Assembly: GCA_900155415.1 (NCBI GenBank)
Contig: LT700187.1
Location: forward strand, 1,364,001-1,428,000
Length of the DNA stretch: 64,000 nucleotides
DNA from: Christensenella massiliensis
Lineage (GTDB): Bacteria; Bacillota; Clostridia; Christensenellales; Christensenellaceae
Reading direction: 5' to 3'
Part shown: one piece after another, positions 16,637 to 26,147 of the stretch
How positions within the stretch are numbered: position 1 is the first letter of the stretch
Layout: each line of letters begins with the position of its first letter
Translations under genes and position numbers: made by a program
The notes under the pieces: model-generated
What the model saw: the letters and a program-made list of their open reading frames with translations, nothing else
What the model was told of the DNA's origin: nothing
Databases searched by the model: none

Positions 16637-17656
16637 ATGAATAAAATCAAAAAAATGACGCACCAGACGGAATTCTATATTTTTCTTGTCATCATTGTGT
16701 TGGCATGCATCATACAAGGACGAAGCGGACAGTTTTTTACAGGGAATAATATCGTGAGCCTGCTTAACGCAATGATCGTTCCGGCATTGTTCAGCATCGG
16801 GACCTTTATGATCATCGTATCGGGCGGGATCGACGTATCGTTCCCGGCAGTCGCTGCGCTCACCTCCTATGTGGTGACGGTCGTGCTGAATGCTGCAGAT
16901 TATACGGGTCCTATCGTCGTGCCGTTCCTGTTTGCAGGAGCACTCGGCCTTGCCTGCGGCGCATTCAACGCTCTGTTTATTGCGAAGATGCGGCTGCCCG
17001 CCCTCATCGCAACGCTCGGTACGCAAAGCGTGTTCCGCGGCATTCTGCAGGGGGCGCTCAATGCGCAGCAGATCAACGATCTTCCCATTTCCATGAAGGA
17101 ATTCGGAGATACGAACCTGCTGGTATCCTCGAATGAAGCGGGCGTGACCTCCCTGCTGCCCATCGCGTTTTTGGTTTTGGTCGTCGTTGTCGTCATTGCG
17201 TTTATCATCATGCGCTATACCATGCTCGGCCGGGGGATCTATGCGATCGGCGGTGATGAAAATTCGGCAAACCGCGCCGGCTTCAAGGTGATGAAAATAC
17301 AATTCTTTGTATATTGCTTCGCCGGTGTGCTCGCAGGCGTCACAGGCGTTATCCGCGCCAGCATGATGAACATGGTCCATCCGACGAATATGTTTGGGAT
17401 GGAAATGACGGTCATTGCGGCGATCGTCCTCGGCGGTACCAGCATTACGGGCGGAACGGGAACCCTTACGGGCACGATGCTCGGTACGTTCCTGCTCACG
17501 ATGGTATCCAACAGCCTGATCATGCTCGGCGTTCCGTCTTATTGGCAGGACTTCATGACGGGGCTGCTGATCATCGTCGGTACGGCGGTTTCCTCCATAC
17601 AGATTCTGCGCAGCCAGAAACAGAAAAAAAACAGCCTTTCAAGGGCCAGCTCGTAA
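16637..17656 (+). CDS. Sugar ABC transporter permease 1 (RbsC/RhaP/LsrC family)
   Basis: 339 residues, about eight to ten hydrophobic segments, with the family motifs IVSGGIDVSFPAVAALTSY near the N-terminus and IAAIVLGGTSITGGTGT in the cytoplasmic EAA-like loop. It starts 17 bases after the ATPase stop. It forms the membrane channel as a heterodimer with permease 2, an arrangement seen in rhamnose and AI-2 systems. Confidence 0.93.
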   Translation: MNKIKKMTHQTEFYIFLVIIVLACIIQGRSGQFFTGNNIVSLLNAMIVPALFSIGTFMIIVSGGIDVSFPAVAALTSYVVTVVLNAADYTGPIVVPFLFAGALGLACGAFNALFIAKMRLPALIATLGTQSVFRGILQGALNAQQINDLPISMKEFGDTNLLVSSNEAGVTSLLPIAFLVLVVVVVIAFIIMRYTMLGRGIYAIGGDENSANRAGFKVMKIQFFVYCFAGVLAGVTGVIRASMMNMVHPTNMFGMEMTVIAAIVLGGTSITGGTGTLTGTMLGTFLLTMVSNSLIMLGVPSYWQDFMTGLLIIVGTAVSSIQILRSQKQKKNSLSRASS

Positions 17657-17671
17657 GGGAGGGACGAAGAA

Positions 17672-18736
17672 ATGAAAAATAATGCGACAGTTTCCATGCG
17701 GATCAAAAATTGGTATGGGCAGGACAGAAATTTTGCACGTCTGCTGATCATCTTCATCTTGGTGGTGATCGCATTCAGTATCATCAATCCGTCGAAATTC
17801 CTGACAGTGGCAAACTTTCAGTCGATGGTATATCAGTTCCCTGAATTCGGACTGATGGCGCTCGGCGTCATGCTGACGATGCTTCTCGGCGGCATCGACC
17901 TTTCCGTCGTGGGTATGGCGAATCTTACGTCGATCGCCGCGGCGTCCGTATTGGTCGCGCTGGTTCCGGAGGGCGCGAGCGACAGTCAGACGATGCTCAC
18001 GATCATATTTGCAGTCGTCATCGGGCTCGTTGTAGGAAGCGCGGCGGGCTACCTTAACGGAAACCTCGTTTCGAGGCTGCATATCCCGCCGATCCTTGCG
18101 ACGCTCGGTACGCAGCAGCTCTTCACCGGAATCGGGCTTATCGTCACGCAGGGAAGCTCGATCAGCCGTTTGCCGGCAATGTATGCGGCGACAGGAAAAA
18201 CACTCGTAGCAGGCTTCATTCCGCTCGCGTTGTTTTTCTTCATCGCGGCTGTTATCGTGCTGAGTATCGTGCTCAATAAGACGAAGTTCGGTATGAGCCT
18301 CTACATGATGGGCTCCAATCCGGTCGCGTCCAAATTCAGCGGGCTCAACAATACGGCGCTTACGAACAGGGCTTACCTGATGTCCGGCACGCTTTCCGCA
18401 ATGGCGGGACTCATCATGCTGGTCAACTATAACTCGGCAAAGGCGGACTATGGCACTGCCTATCAGCTGCAGACGATCCTCATCGTCGTGCTCGGCGGCG
18501 TCAACCCCAACGGCGGATTTGGAAAGGTCGGCGGCGTCACGCTGGCAATTCTGATTTTGCAGATACTGTCTTCGGGCCTCAATATGTTCCCGAACATCAG
18601 CAATTTCTACCGTCAGCTCATTTGGGGCGGCGTGCTCCTTGCCGTGCTTACGCTGAACTATTTCACACAGCTTAGGGAGCAGAAAAAAATATCGACCTCC
18701 TATAAGAGCGGAAAAACGGAGCCTGCAAAGGCATAA
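17672..18736 (+). CDS. Sugar ABC transporter permease 2
   Basis: 354 residues, polytopic, with LGVMLTMLLGGIDLSVVGMANLTS and TILIVVLGGVNPNGGFGKVGG, the matching motifs of the second subunit. It is separated from permease 1 by 15 bases. It completes a one-lipoprotein, one-ATPase, two-permease importer. Confidence 0.93.
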   Translation: MKNNATVSMRIKNWYGQDRNFARLLIIFILVVIAFSIINPSKFLTVANFQSMVYQFPEFGLMALGVMLTMLLGGIDLSVVGMANLTSIAAASVLVALVPEGASDSQTMLTIIFAVVIGLVVGSAAGYLNGNLVSRLHIPPILATLGTQQLFTGIGLIVTQGSSISRLPAMYAATGKTLVAGFIPLALFFFIAAVIVLSIVLNKTKFGMSLYMMGSNPVASKFSGLNNTALTNRAYLMSGTLSAMAGLIMLVNYNSAKADYGTAYQLQTILIVVLGGVNPNGGFGKVGGVTLAILILQILSSGLNMFPNISNFYRQLIWGGVLLAVLTLNYFTQLREQKKISTSYKSGKTEPAKA

Positions 18737-18757
18737 CGGTTTGAAAGAGGGATAACA

Positions 18758-19837
18758 ATGAAAATAAGATTGAATGAATCTGCATTTACAGACAGGGAAA
18801 CGCTGTTTGCGGACGCAGGAGAATTAAAGGCGTATCTTTTCCGGTATGAAAGCGGGATATGCGCCGTGAAAATAGAAAATGAAAAGGGCTATATCACAGT
18901 GCTTCCTTTTGACGGGCAGATGGTGTGGGACGCGGTATTCTGCGGACGTTCCCTCAAAATGAAAACAAGCTTCGATATGCCCCGCCGGCGCGGGATATTC
19001 AGGGATACCTACGGCTGCTATATCATGCACTGCGGCGCACTGGCGATGGGGTGCCCCTCGCCGGAGGACGATCACGGGCATCACGGCGAGCTTCCGTATG
19101 TGAGATATGACCGCGCCTTTCTCGTGAGCGGCGAAGACGAAAAGGGCCGCTATATGGGAGTGACGGGAGAATATGAATATAACCGCGCGTTCGGCAGCCA
19201 CTATATGGCGCGTCCGGTCGCAAAGGTATATGAAGGAAGCACGCTCATCGATGTTGGGATCGAGGTCGAAAACAAAGCGGCGCACCCGATGGATCTGATG
19301 TATATGTGCCATGTCAACAACGCGCCGGAGGTAGGAGCCGAAATCTACCAGACGCTTCCGTGGACGCCGGAAAACATGGTGGTCAGAGTCAGTATTCCGC
19401 AGTATAATGAGCCGGACCCGGCGTTTATGGAGCTTTTGGACCGCGTTCAGCAGGACGTATCGGTCACGCGCGTCATAGGACCGGAAGATGTGTACGACCC
19501 GGAGATCGTGCTCTTCCTGCGCGGCGTAAAAGGGGATGAAGACGGGAAAGCGCATTTCCTCTATGTGCATAAGGATGGCTCGGCGGATTATACGACGTAT
19601 GACGCGGCAGTCCTGAACCGCGGGGTGCGCTGGATGGTCAACCATGACGATTGGAAGTCTATGGGCATGGTGCTTCCGGCGACTGCAGAGCCGGAGGGCT
19701 ATATTGCTGAAAAGAAAAAAGGAAACGTGCGTATCCTGCCCGGAAAAGAAACGTTCCGCGCGAACGTTACGGTCGGCTATCTCGCGCCGGGCGAAGCGGA
19801 GCAGGTAAAGCAGAAAATCGAAACGGTCATGAAATAA
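18758..19837 (+). CDS. DUF4432-family (aldose 1-epimerase-like) protein
   Basis: 359 residues of the galactose-mutarotase-like beta-sandwich type (DUF4432). Cues are the N-terminal beta-rich region (YITVLPFDGQMVWDAVFCGR), HGELPYVRYDR, and a central PMDLMYMCHVNNAPE with His and Glu where mutarotases bind the sugar. It probably handles anomers or a modified sugar from the importer. A specific reaction cannot be assigned. It is tightly linked to the permease (21 bases) and BtpA gene (10 bases). Confidence 0.78.
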   Translation: MKIRLNESAFTDRETLFADAGELKAYLFRYESGICAVKIENEKGYITVLPFDGQMVWDAVFCGRSLKMKTSFDMPRRRGIFRDTYGCYIMHCGALAMGCPSPEDDHGHHGELPYVRYDRAFLVSGEDEKGRYMGVTGEYEYNRAFGSHYMARPVAKVYEGSTLIDVGIEVENKAAHPMDLMYMCHVNNAPEVGAEIYQTLPWTPENMVVRVSIPQYNEPDPAFMELLDRVQQDVSVTRVIGPEDVYDPEIVLFLRGVKGDEDGKAHFLYVHKDGSADYTTYDAAVLNRGVRWMVNHDDWKSMGMVLPATAEPEGYIAEKKKGNVRILPGKETFRANVTVGYLAPGEAEQVKQKIETVMK

Positions 19838-19847
19838 GGAGAGCGCT

Positions 19848-20684
19848 ATGAGGCAGGAATTGAAAAATATCTTCACCCACGAGAAGCCGATTATCGGTAT
19901 GGTACATCTGCGCCCGCTTCCCGGCGCGCCGCTGTATGACAAAAAAAACATGAGCATGCAGCAGATCATCGATACGGCAGTCAAAGAGGCGCAGCTTCTG
20001 GAGGAGGGCGGCGTAGACGGCCTGCAGATCGAGAACATCTGGGATTATCCCTATGTCAAGGGAGAAAAGATCGGCGAAGAGACGGTCGCAGCGGTGACGG
20101 CTGCGGCAGTGCATGTAAAACAGAACGTCAAAATACCAATCGGAGTCAACTTCCATCTCAACGGCGCAAAGCAGTCGCTTGCGGTTGCGATCGCGGCAGG
20201 AGCGCGCTGGATACGCGTATTCGAATTTGTGAACGCGTATGTTTCCCATGCGGGGATTCTGGAAGGGATCGGAGGAGAACTGGCGAGATACCGCGCCGCG
20301 CTCGACGCACGCGAGGACGTCATGTTTCTGTGCGACGTCAACGTGAAGCATGGGAGCCACTTCATCATTTCCGACAGGACGCTCGCAGAGCAGGCGAACG
20401 ACGCAGTGACGGAAGGCGCGGAAGCGCTTATCGTGACGGGCTTTGAAACGGGGATCGCGCCCACTCCCGAAAAGGTGCGCGAATTTTCAGAGCATGTAGA
20501 CGTACCGGTATTCCTCGGGAGCGGAACGACGAGCGAAAACGCGCGGGAATTGCTGAAATATTCAGACGGAGCGATCGTCGGCAGTTATTTCAAGGAAAAC
20601 AATAACTGGAAAAAACCGGTGAGCCTCGAGCGGACCAAGCGGTTTATGGACGCGGTATGGAGTATTCGCAATGGAAAAGCATAG
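19848..20684 (+). CDS. BtpA/SgcQ-family TIM-barrel protein
   Basis: 278 residues starting KPIIGMVHLRPLPGAP, the hallmark of the BtpA family, with GVDGLQIENIWD, IPIGVNFHLNG and a C-terminal phosphate-binding-like FLGSGTTSENA. BtpA was named in cyanobacteria for photosystem I biogenesis; in Firmicutes and enterobacteria (SgcQ) members sit in sugar operons and the reaction is unknown. The 3' end overlaps the kinase gene by 14 bases. Confidence 0.88.
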   Translation: MRQELKNIFTHEKPIIGMVHLRPLPGAPLYDKKNMSMQQIIDTAVKEAQLLEEGGVDGLQIENIWDYPYVKGEKIGEETVAAVTAAAVHVKQNVKIPIGVNFHLNGAKQSLAVAIAAGARWIRVFEFVNAYVSHAGILEGIGGELARYRAALDAREDVMFLCDVNVKHGSHFIISDRTLAEQANDAVTEGAEALIVTGFETGIAPTPEKVREFSEHVDVPVFLGSGTTSENARELLKYSDGAIVGSYFKENNNWKKPVSLERTKRFMDAVWSIRNGKA

Positions 20685-21615
20685 GAAACGTATTTTATGC
20701 ATGGGCAGCATCAACATGGACCTCAATATGTTCATGGAGCGTATGCCTGCGCCTGCCGAAACGGTGGCGACGGATAATTTTACGACCTGCCCGGGCGGAA
20801 AAAGCGGTAATCAGGCAGTCGCCGCGGCCCGGCTCGGCGGTGAGGTCGGCTTTTTCGGCAAGCTTGGCGACGATATGTTCAGCAAGGAGCTGCTGGCGGC
20901 GATGCAGAAGGACGGAGTGGATACGACACACATTCTGATCGAGCCCGGCGCGACGGCGGGCGTCGCCATGATACGGATCGACGCAGAGGGGATCAATTCC
21001 ATCTCCTTTACGCCGGGGGCGAACGCCCTTATGACGCCGGAGGACGTCAACGCACACGAGGCTCTTTTCGAGGAGTATGGATTTTTGCTGATAACGGCGG
21101 AGATTCCTTTGCCCACCGTATTTGCGGCGGTGCGTATGGCAAAAAGCAAGGGGATGACGGTCGTCATGGATGTGGCTCCTGTTCCAAAGGAGCCCATTCC
21201 TCCCGATATCCCACCCATGCTCGATTTTATCAAGCCGAATGAAATCGAAGCGGGACAGCTTGCAGGCATGCAGGTGACGGACGAGGCCTCGGCGCGGGAA
21301 TGCATGGATATTCTGCGCGGTCTCGGATACCGCAATCCGCTGATCACACTCGGAAAAGACGGCTGTCTCGCGTGGACGGGCAGGGAAGCGCAGAGGCTTC
21401 TTCCGCCTAAGGTGAACGCGATCGACACGACTGCGGCGGGCGACGTTTTTCTCGGAGCGTTTACAGCGGCGCTTTCAAACGGAAAGGAGATTCCGGAAGC
21501 GGTCTCTTTTGCTTCCGTGGCCTCTGCGATCAGTACGACCGTGAAAGGGGCGCAGACGTCGATCCCGACGCGGGAACAGGTGGAAGCATTCATGGAGCAG
21601 GAAAGGATAGGATAA
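20671..21615 (+). CDS. PfkB-family carbohydrate kinase (ribokinase-like)
   Basis: 314 residues. The N-terminal PfkB signature GGKSGNQAVAAARLGG and the C-terminal DTTAAGDVFLGAF are clear; the latter carries the catalytic Asp and the anion hole. It phosphorylates a sugar or nucleoside-type hydroxymethyl group with ATP. It closely resembles ribokinase, but the locus context makes other pentoses or ketoses equally possible. The start codon lies inside the btpA-like gene, suggesting translational coupling. Confidence 0.9.
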   Translation: MEKHRKRILCMGSINMDLNMFMERMPAPAETVATDNFTTCPGGKSGNQAVAAARLGGEVGFFGKLGDDMFSKELLAAMQKDGVDTTHILIEPGATAGVAMIRIDAEGINSISFTPGANALMTPEDVNAHEALFEEYGFLLITAEIPLPTVFAAVRMAKSKGMTVVMDVAPVPKEPIPPDIPPMLDFIKPNEIEAGQLAGMQVTDEASARECMDILRGLGYRNPLITLGKDGCLAWTGREAQRLLPPKVNAIDTTAAGDVFLGAFTAALSNGKEIPEAVSFASVASAISTTVKGAQTSIPTREQVEAFMEQERIG

Positions 21616-21616
21616 C

Positions 21617-22459
21617 ATGAAGTTAGGAATACATGCGTATGAATGGTGCAGCGAATGGTCGAACGACACGCTGGACATCATTGATAAAGTAAAGGAATGT
21701 GGGTTTGATTTCATCGAGATTCCGCTGATGCGCCTCGATCTCTTCGACCCTAAGGCAGTCAGAGAGCGGCTCGACGGATTTGAAGTAACGACGTCGAACG
21801 TTCTGCTGGCGGACGATGTGGACGTCACCTCGTTCGATCCGGACGTGCGGAAAAACGGCGTCCGCTACCTGAAAGACTGTGTGAAAGCCTCGGCGGAAGC
21901 AGGCGCAAAAATGTTTTCGGGCGTGATCTATTCGCAGTATCTGAAGGATGCAAAAAAAATGCCCACGGAGGAGGAGTGGCAGTTCAGCGCGGACAGCATG
22001 CGCGAGCTCGCCCGCTATGCGGCGGATTTCGGTATGTCTATCGCATTTGAGCCGGTCACGCGGTATGAGTCTTATTTGCTCAATACGGCGGAAGAGGCCG
22101 TGCGCCTCGTGGATATGATCGGTGAGCCGAACGTGTTTATCCACCTCGATTCCTACCACATGAACGTGGAGGAAAAGGATTTTCACGATGCGGTCGTGAC
22201 GGCGGGCAGTAAGCTTTCCAACTTCCACATGTGTGAAAATGACCGCGGAATACCGGGAACAGGCCATGTGGACTGGGACGGCATCTTCCGGGCGTTCAAG
22301 GAGATCGGCTTCGACGGATATCTGGGTTTTGAGGGCTTTTCCGACTGCACAGACAACATGAGCACATGGGTGTGGCGCAAGCTCGCGCCCGATGGCGATA
22401 CGTTCGTACGGGAAAGCATCGCTTTCGCCAGAAGGATGATGCAGAAATACGGCGTATAA
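21617..22459 (+). CDS. D-tagatose/D-psicose 3-epimerase-like sugar epimerase
   Basis: 280 residues, AP-endonuclease-2 type TIM barrel. The four metal-site residues of the ketose 3-epimerase family are present in order: Glu in IAFEPVTRYE, Asp in HLDSYHMNVEE, His in NFHMCENDRG and Glu in YLGFEGFSD, with the PGTGHVDW substrate loop. Family members epimerise free ketoses at C3. It begins one base after the PfkB kinase stop. Substrate breadth is usually wide, so the natural one is unknown. Confidence 0.88.
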   Translation: MKLGIHAYEWCSEWSNDTLDIIDKVKECGFDFIEIPLMRLDLFDPKAVRERLDGFEVTTSNVLLADDVDVTSFDPDVRKNGVRYLKDCVKASAEAGAKMFSGVIYSQYLKDAKKMPTEEEWQFSADSMRELARYAADFGMSIAFEPVTRYESYLLNTAEEAVRLVDMIGEPNVFIHLDSYHMNVEEKDFHDAVVTAGSKLSNFHMCENDRGIPGTGHVDWDGIFRAFKEIGFDGYLGFEGFSDCTDNMSTWVWRKLAPDGDTFVRESIAFARRMMQKYGV

Positions 22460-22553
22460 AAATACGGCCCTGCCCGCTTCGGAAAAGTATTGCAATCGTC
22501 CGCGCCGTACTGTAAAGTAAAAGCAAGCAAGATAAAGGAGAAGAAAAAACGGT

Positions 22554-24077
22554 ATGCCAAATTATCTCATTGCACACGATCTGGGAACGTCCGGTAATAA
22601 AGCGACGCTGTTTACGACCGACGGAGAATACGTCAAAAGCCGGGTAGCAGGCTACGATACTCATTTTTTCAACGCCAACTGGGCGGAGCAGGCTCCGGAG
22701 GACTGGTGGAAAGCCGTCTGCCTGTCTACAAAAGAGCTGATGCAGGGGGTCGATGCCGGAAGCGTTGCCGCCATCTCCTTCTCCGGCCAAATGATGGGCT
22801 GCCTCTGCTTGGATAAAAACGGCACGCCGCTTCGGAAGCATATTATATGGGCGGATATGCGTGCCGTAAAGGAAGAGCGGTCGATACGGGAACGCATCGA
22901 TCCCCACGAATTCTATCATATCACAGGACATCGTCCGAGCGCCTCCTACTCGCTTGCCAAGCTCCTGTGGGTCAAGAACAATGAACCGGACGTTTACCGG
23001 AATATCTATAAGGTGCTGAACGCAAAGGATTACATCGTCTATAAAATGACGGGGCAGTTTCTGACCGATCATTCGGACGCGACAGGAACGAACGCATACG
23101 ATCTCAACCGCTTTTGCTGGTCGGAAAAAATATTGGATGCCGTCGGGATAGACGGGGCGCTTTTTCCGGAGGCGAAGCCCTCCACGCATATAGCCGGAGA
23201 GCTCGGAAAGGAAGCGGCGGAAGCCTGCGGGCTCGTACCGGGCATTCCGGTCGTGATCGGTGCGGGAGACGGCACAGCGGCGACCGTAGGCGCCGGCTCG
23301 GTCTCGGAGGGCGTCACCTATAACTGTTTGGGTTCCTCATCGTGGATCGCAACGACGGCACAAAAGCCCGCGTTTGATGAAGAAATGCGCATATTCAATT
23401 GGGCGCACGCTGTACCGGGACTGATCGCGCCCTGCGGAACGATGCAGGCGGCGGGGAATTCCTACGCATGGATGAAAAAACAGCTGTGCGGTGAGGAGGC
23501 TGCGCGCGCGCAGAAGGAAGAGATCAGCATTTATGATCTGATCAACGGTGAGATCGCGCAGGCTCCGGCCGGCGCAAACGGGCTCTATTATCTGCCCTAC
23601 CTGATCGGCGAGCGTTCCCCGCGGTGGAATCCGAACGCAAAGGGCGCCTTTATCGGCCTCACGATGGAGCATACCCACCGGGATATGCTGCGCAGCGTCG
23701 TAGAGGGAGTGGGCATGAACTTAAGGCTGATCCTCGATATCATACGCACCCATACGGAGGTAAAGGAGATCATCGCACTGGGCGGATTGGCAAAATCTGA
23801 CGTTTGCCTGCAAATTTTTTCGGATATTTTCGGGATTCCCGTAAAGCCGCTCAATCATTTGGAGGAAGCGACGTCCATCGGAGCGGCGGTATGCGCAGGC
23901 GTAGGCGTAGGCGCGCTCAGTTCGTTTGAAGAGGTAAGCAAATTCGTACATCCGGTAGGCGGGTTTGAGCCGGAGGCGGAGCACAGCGCGCTGTATGAAA
24001 AGATGCTGCCCGTTTTCGACCATTCCTATCACGCGCTTTGCGGCGTATACGATGAAATCGCCGGAATGGCAAAATAA
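22554..24077 (+). CDS. FGGY-family sugar kinase (xylulokinase-like)
   Basis: 507 residues with the N-terminal actin-like phosphate loop AHDLGTSGNKATLF, the WAEQAPEDWW region, DMRAV, IGAGDGTAATVGAG, YLIGERSPRWNPNAKG and the C-terminal IALGGLAKSD. These are the FGGY kinase landmarks, nearest to xylulokinases. It phosphorylates the ketose end product for entry into the pentose phosphate or glycolytic pathway. It is the last gene of the locus, 94 bases after the epimerase, with AAGGAG before its ATG. Confidence 0.9.
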   Translation: MPNYLIAHDLGTSGNKATLFTTDGEYVKSRVAGYDTHFFNANWAEQAPEDWWKAVCLSTKELMQGVDAGSVAAISFSGQMMGCLCLDKNGTPLRKHIIWADMRAVKEERSIRERIDPHEFYHITGHRPSASYSLAKLLWVKNNEPDVYRNIYKVLNAKDYIVYKMTGQFLTDHSDATGTNAYDLNRFCWSEKILDAVGIDGALFPEAKPSTHIAGELGKEAAEACGLVPGIPVVIGAGDGTAATVGAGSVSEGVTYNCLGSSSWIATTAQKPAFDEEMRIFNWAHAVPGLIAPCGTMQAAGNSYAWMKKQLCGEEAARAQKEEISIYDLINGEIAQAPAGANGLYYLPYLIGERSPRWNPNAKGAFIGLTMEHTHRDMLRSVVEGVGMNLRLILDIIRTHTEVKEIIALGGLAKSDVCLQIFSDIFGIPVKPLNHLEEATSIGAAVCAGVGVGALSSFEEVSKFVHPVGGFEPEAEHSALYEKMLPVFDHSYHALCGVYDEIAGMAK

Positions 24078-24255
24078 GAAACTATAACAAAAGGAACCGC
24101 GCCGCTGCGGCTCCTGAGTTCGCATATAAAATCTTGCCGCGCTGCGGACGGATGTTTTTTCAAGCCTGCGGCGGTTTTACTGCGCGCAGGCCGCCCTTGC
24201 CGCGAATACAGATCGGGAAAGGGCGCTTGATCATCTATAAAGTTTATCGACAGTC

Positions 24256-24283
24256 TGAAGAGCCGTGAATGCGGCTCTTTTTG
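24256..24283 (+). terminator. Terminator at the end of the sugar locus
   Basis: AAGAGCCG / CGGCTCTT stem with a 6-nt loop and TTTTT, about 180 bases after the FGGY kinase. The sequence between holds other GC-rich dyads but no gene. Confidence 0.75.
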
Positions 24284-24300
24284 CGAAAACCTGTTTCCGG

Positions 24301-25026
24301 TCAGAAATTCCAGTCCTTGTTCCACAAATTATAGGTATCGGCCGTTTTGACCGCGTTCAGCATATTGTCCGCCGCACCGGGGTACAGGGAGTTAAGATAA
24401 GCCACGATTTCTTTCGCCTGCTCCCGCTTGGTGGAGAAATCGATGGGGCATGGGTTTTTGGCGACCGGAATATCGAGCCGGTTCACAGCGGAGGCAATGT
24501 CGCGCTCCCGCAGGAACACGAACGGACGTACCAAAGTGATATCCCGGCGGGAAAGATAAGACTTTGGAGAAAAGGTATTCATACGCCCCTCGTACATCAG
24601 GCTCATGAGCAGCGTTTCGATCACGTCGTCGCCGTGGTGTGCAAACGCGGCTTTGGTGCATAAAAGCTCCTTGGCCTTCTCATAAAAAGCTCCTTTCCGC
24701 ATTTTGGCGCACAGCGAGCAGGGATTCTTTTCCTTTCGGATATCGAACACGATCTCCGAGATATTGGTCTTTAGTATGTGGAGCGGCACCCCGAGGCCGT
24801 CTGCATACGCCTGCATTACGTCGGTCGCATAATTGCCGAAGCCGAGGTCGACGGTAACAGCCAGCAAGGCATAGTCCTTTTTTGCATATTTTTGATAGAG
24901 ATGGAGCGCATACAGCAGCAGCATCGAATCTTTTCCGCCGGAAAGCCCTACGGCGATCCGGTCTCCCGGGGCGATCATGGAGAAGTGTTCGTCCGCCCGG
25001 CGCAATGCGCCTAAAATTTTTCTCAT
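24301..25026 (-). CDS. TtcA-like PP-loop ATPase (tRNA thiolation family)
   Basis: 241 residues from the ATG at 25026 (AGGA upstream; an alternative TTG is two codons earlier). The PP-loop VGLSGGKDSM activates a tRNA base by adenylation. CSLC plus the downstream Cys in NPCPID are the three cysteines that hold the Fe-S cluster in the TtcA/TtuA group; AHHGDDVIET is also typical. TtcA makes 2-thiocytidine at tRNA position 32, but in Firmicutes the target base is not always known. It is a single gene converging on the sugar locus. Confidence 0.85.
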   Translation of the reverse strand: MRKILGALRRADEHFSMIAPGDRIAVGLSGGKDSMLLLYALHLYQKYAKKDYALLAVTVDLGFGNYATDVMQAYADGLGVPLHILKTNISEIVFDIRKEKNPCSLCAKMRKGAFYEKAKELLCTKAAFAHHGDDVIETLLMSLMYEGRMNTFSPKSYLSRRDITLVRPFVFLRERDIASAVNRLDIPVAKNPCPIDFSTKREQAKEIVAYLNSLYPGAADNMLNAVKTADTYNLWNKDWNF

Positions 25027-25162
25027 TGGCAAAAATCCTTAACAGTTTCTAAATAACATTTTCATTTCATTGCAATTATACCATAGATATAGTATCTTTT
25101 TAACGTAATTGTTTTGACAAAGGCGGGCCGAAGAGGGCCGAAAAAAGGAGAAGAATTGCAGC

Positions 25163-26029
25163 ATGATGGAAAAAAGAAGAGATTATAGAAAAACGGGCGG
25201 CGGGGCTGCCGACTGGCTGCTCCGGCTCGTAAAGGGCGTATTCGTAGGCACGGGGTTCATTCTGCCCGGCGTCAGCGGAGGCGCGCTTGCAGCCATTTTT
25301 GGGCTGTATGAACGCATCATATCCTTTCTGGCGCATATTACAAGAGATTTTAAGAAAAACGTCCTGTTTTTTATTCCGGTCGCGATCGGTATGCTGGGAG
25401 GCATCGTGCTCCTGTCCTATCCGCTGGAATATTTTCTGGACCGCTATCTAGCCCCCACGATGTGGTTTTTTATTGGGGCGATCATCGGAACGTTTCCCGC
25501 TCTGTGGAAGGAGGGCGGGAAGAAAGGACGCAGCCCCCGCCATTTAGTCATTATGGCTGTGGCGTTTGTCGCCGGATTTTTCCTGCTGCGTTTTGGTGAA
25601 AGCGCTTTTGCGGGCAATGTGCCGCAGAATTTCGGCACGTGGCTGCTGGGCGGTGCGATCATTGCGCTGGGAATATTGATCCCCGGCCTCAGCCCCTCCA
25701 ACTTTTTGCTTTACATGGGAATGTATGGGGCGATGGTAACGGCGTTCAAAACGCTCGACGTCAGCGTGATCCTGCCTCTCATACTGGGCCTGCTGATTTG
25801 TCTGCTTGCACTCTCTAAGCTGATGGACGCGCTCTTTGCAAAGGCCTATGCAGGAGTGTTCCATGTGATACTCGGCGTGGTGGCCGCATCTACCGTCATT
25901 ATCGTACCGCTGGACTTCAATTATTTGAGCCTCGAGGGCTTGGCGTGTATCCCCACCTGCATCGCAGGCATTGCGCTTGGTCTTTGGATGAGCAGGCTGG
26001 AGGACCGGTATAAACCTGCGCGGGCGTAA
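25163..26029 (+). CDS. popT: DUF368 polyprenyl-phosphate transporter (PopT family)
   Basis: 288 residues, mostly hydrophobic with about eight membrane segments, and the two family repeats GTGFILPGVSGGALAAIFGLYE and LGILIPGLSPSNFLLYMGMYG (each with a conserved Pro-Gly-Ser pair). DUF368 proteins have been shown to recycle undecaprenyl phosphate across the membrane for wall and glycan synthesis. ATG at 25163 or 25166 are both possible after AAGGAGAAG. Confidence 0.88.
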   Translation: MMEKRRDYRKTGGGAADWLLRLVKGVFVGTGFILPGVSGGALAAIFGLYERIISFLAHITRDFKKNVLFFIPVAIGMLGGIVLLSYPLEYFLDRYLAPTMWFFIGAIIGTFPALWKEGGKKGRSPRHLVIMAVAFVAGFFLLRFGESAFAGNVPQNFGTWLLGGAIIALGILIPGLSPSNFLLYMGMYGAMVTAFKTLDVSVILPLILGLLICLLALSKLMDALFAKAYAGVFHVILGVVAASTVIIVPLDFNYLSLEGLACIPTCIAGIALGLWMSRLEDRYKPARA

Positions 26030-26070
26030 AGGAGCGGAAAAAATTTTTTCAGCCGGGCAGATTTTTATTG

Positions 26071-26082
26071 GAACAGGCGTTC
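26071..26082. promoter_or_regulatory. LexA (SOS) box 1
   Basis: GAACAGGCGTTC fits the Gram-positive LexA/DinR consensus GAACrnryGTTC. It is embedded in a larger dyad: ATTTTTATT at 26061-26069 and AATAAAAAT at 26083-26091. No gene start lies close downstream on either strand. Confidence 0.65.
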
Positions 26083-26113
26083 AATAAAAATGCCGCAATT
26101 TAAAGGAAGATTA

Positions 26114-26125
26114 GAACGGGTGTTC
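26114..26125. promoter_or_regulatory. LexA (SOS) box 2
   Basis: GAACGGGTGTTC, a second fit to the same consensus 43 bp from box 1, about four helical turns. It overlaps a 13-codon frame (26090-26131) that has no ribosome binding site. Confidence 0.65.
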
Positions 26126-26147
26126 AAATAAAAGAGGAGGAAAAGCG

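Noticed and set aside
16154-17380. A 408-codon minus-strand frame opposite the ATPase and permease genes
   Set aside because: It spans two well-defined plus-strand genes and the translated sequence is dominated by His, Asp and Arg, typical of an antisense shadow.
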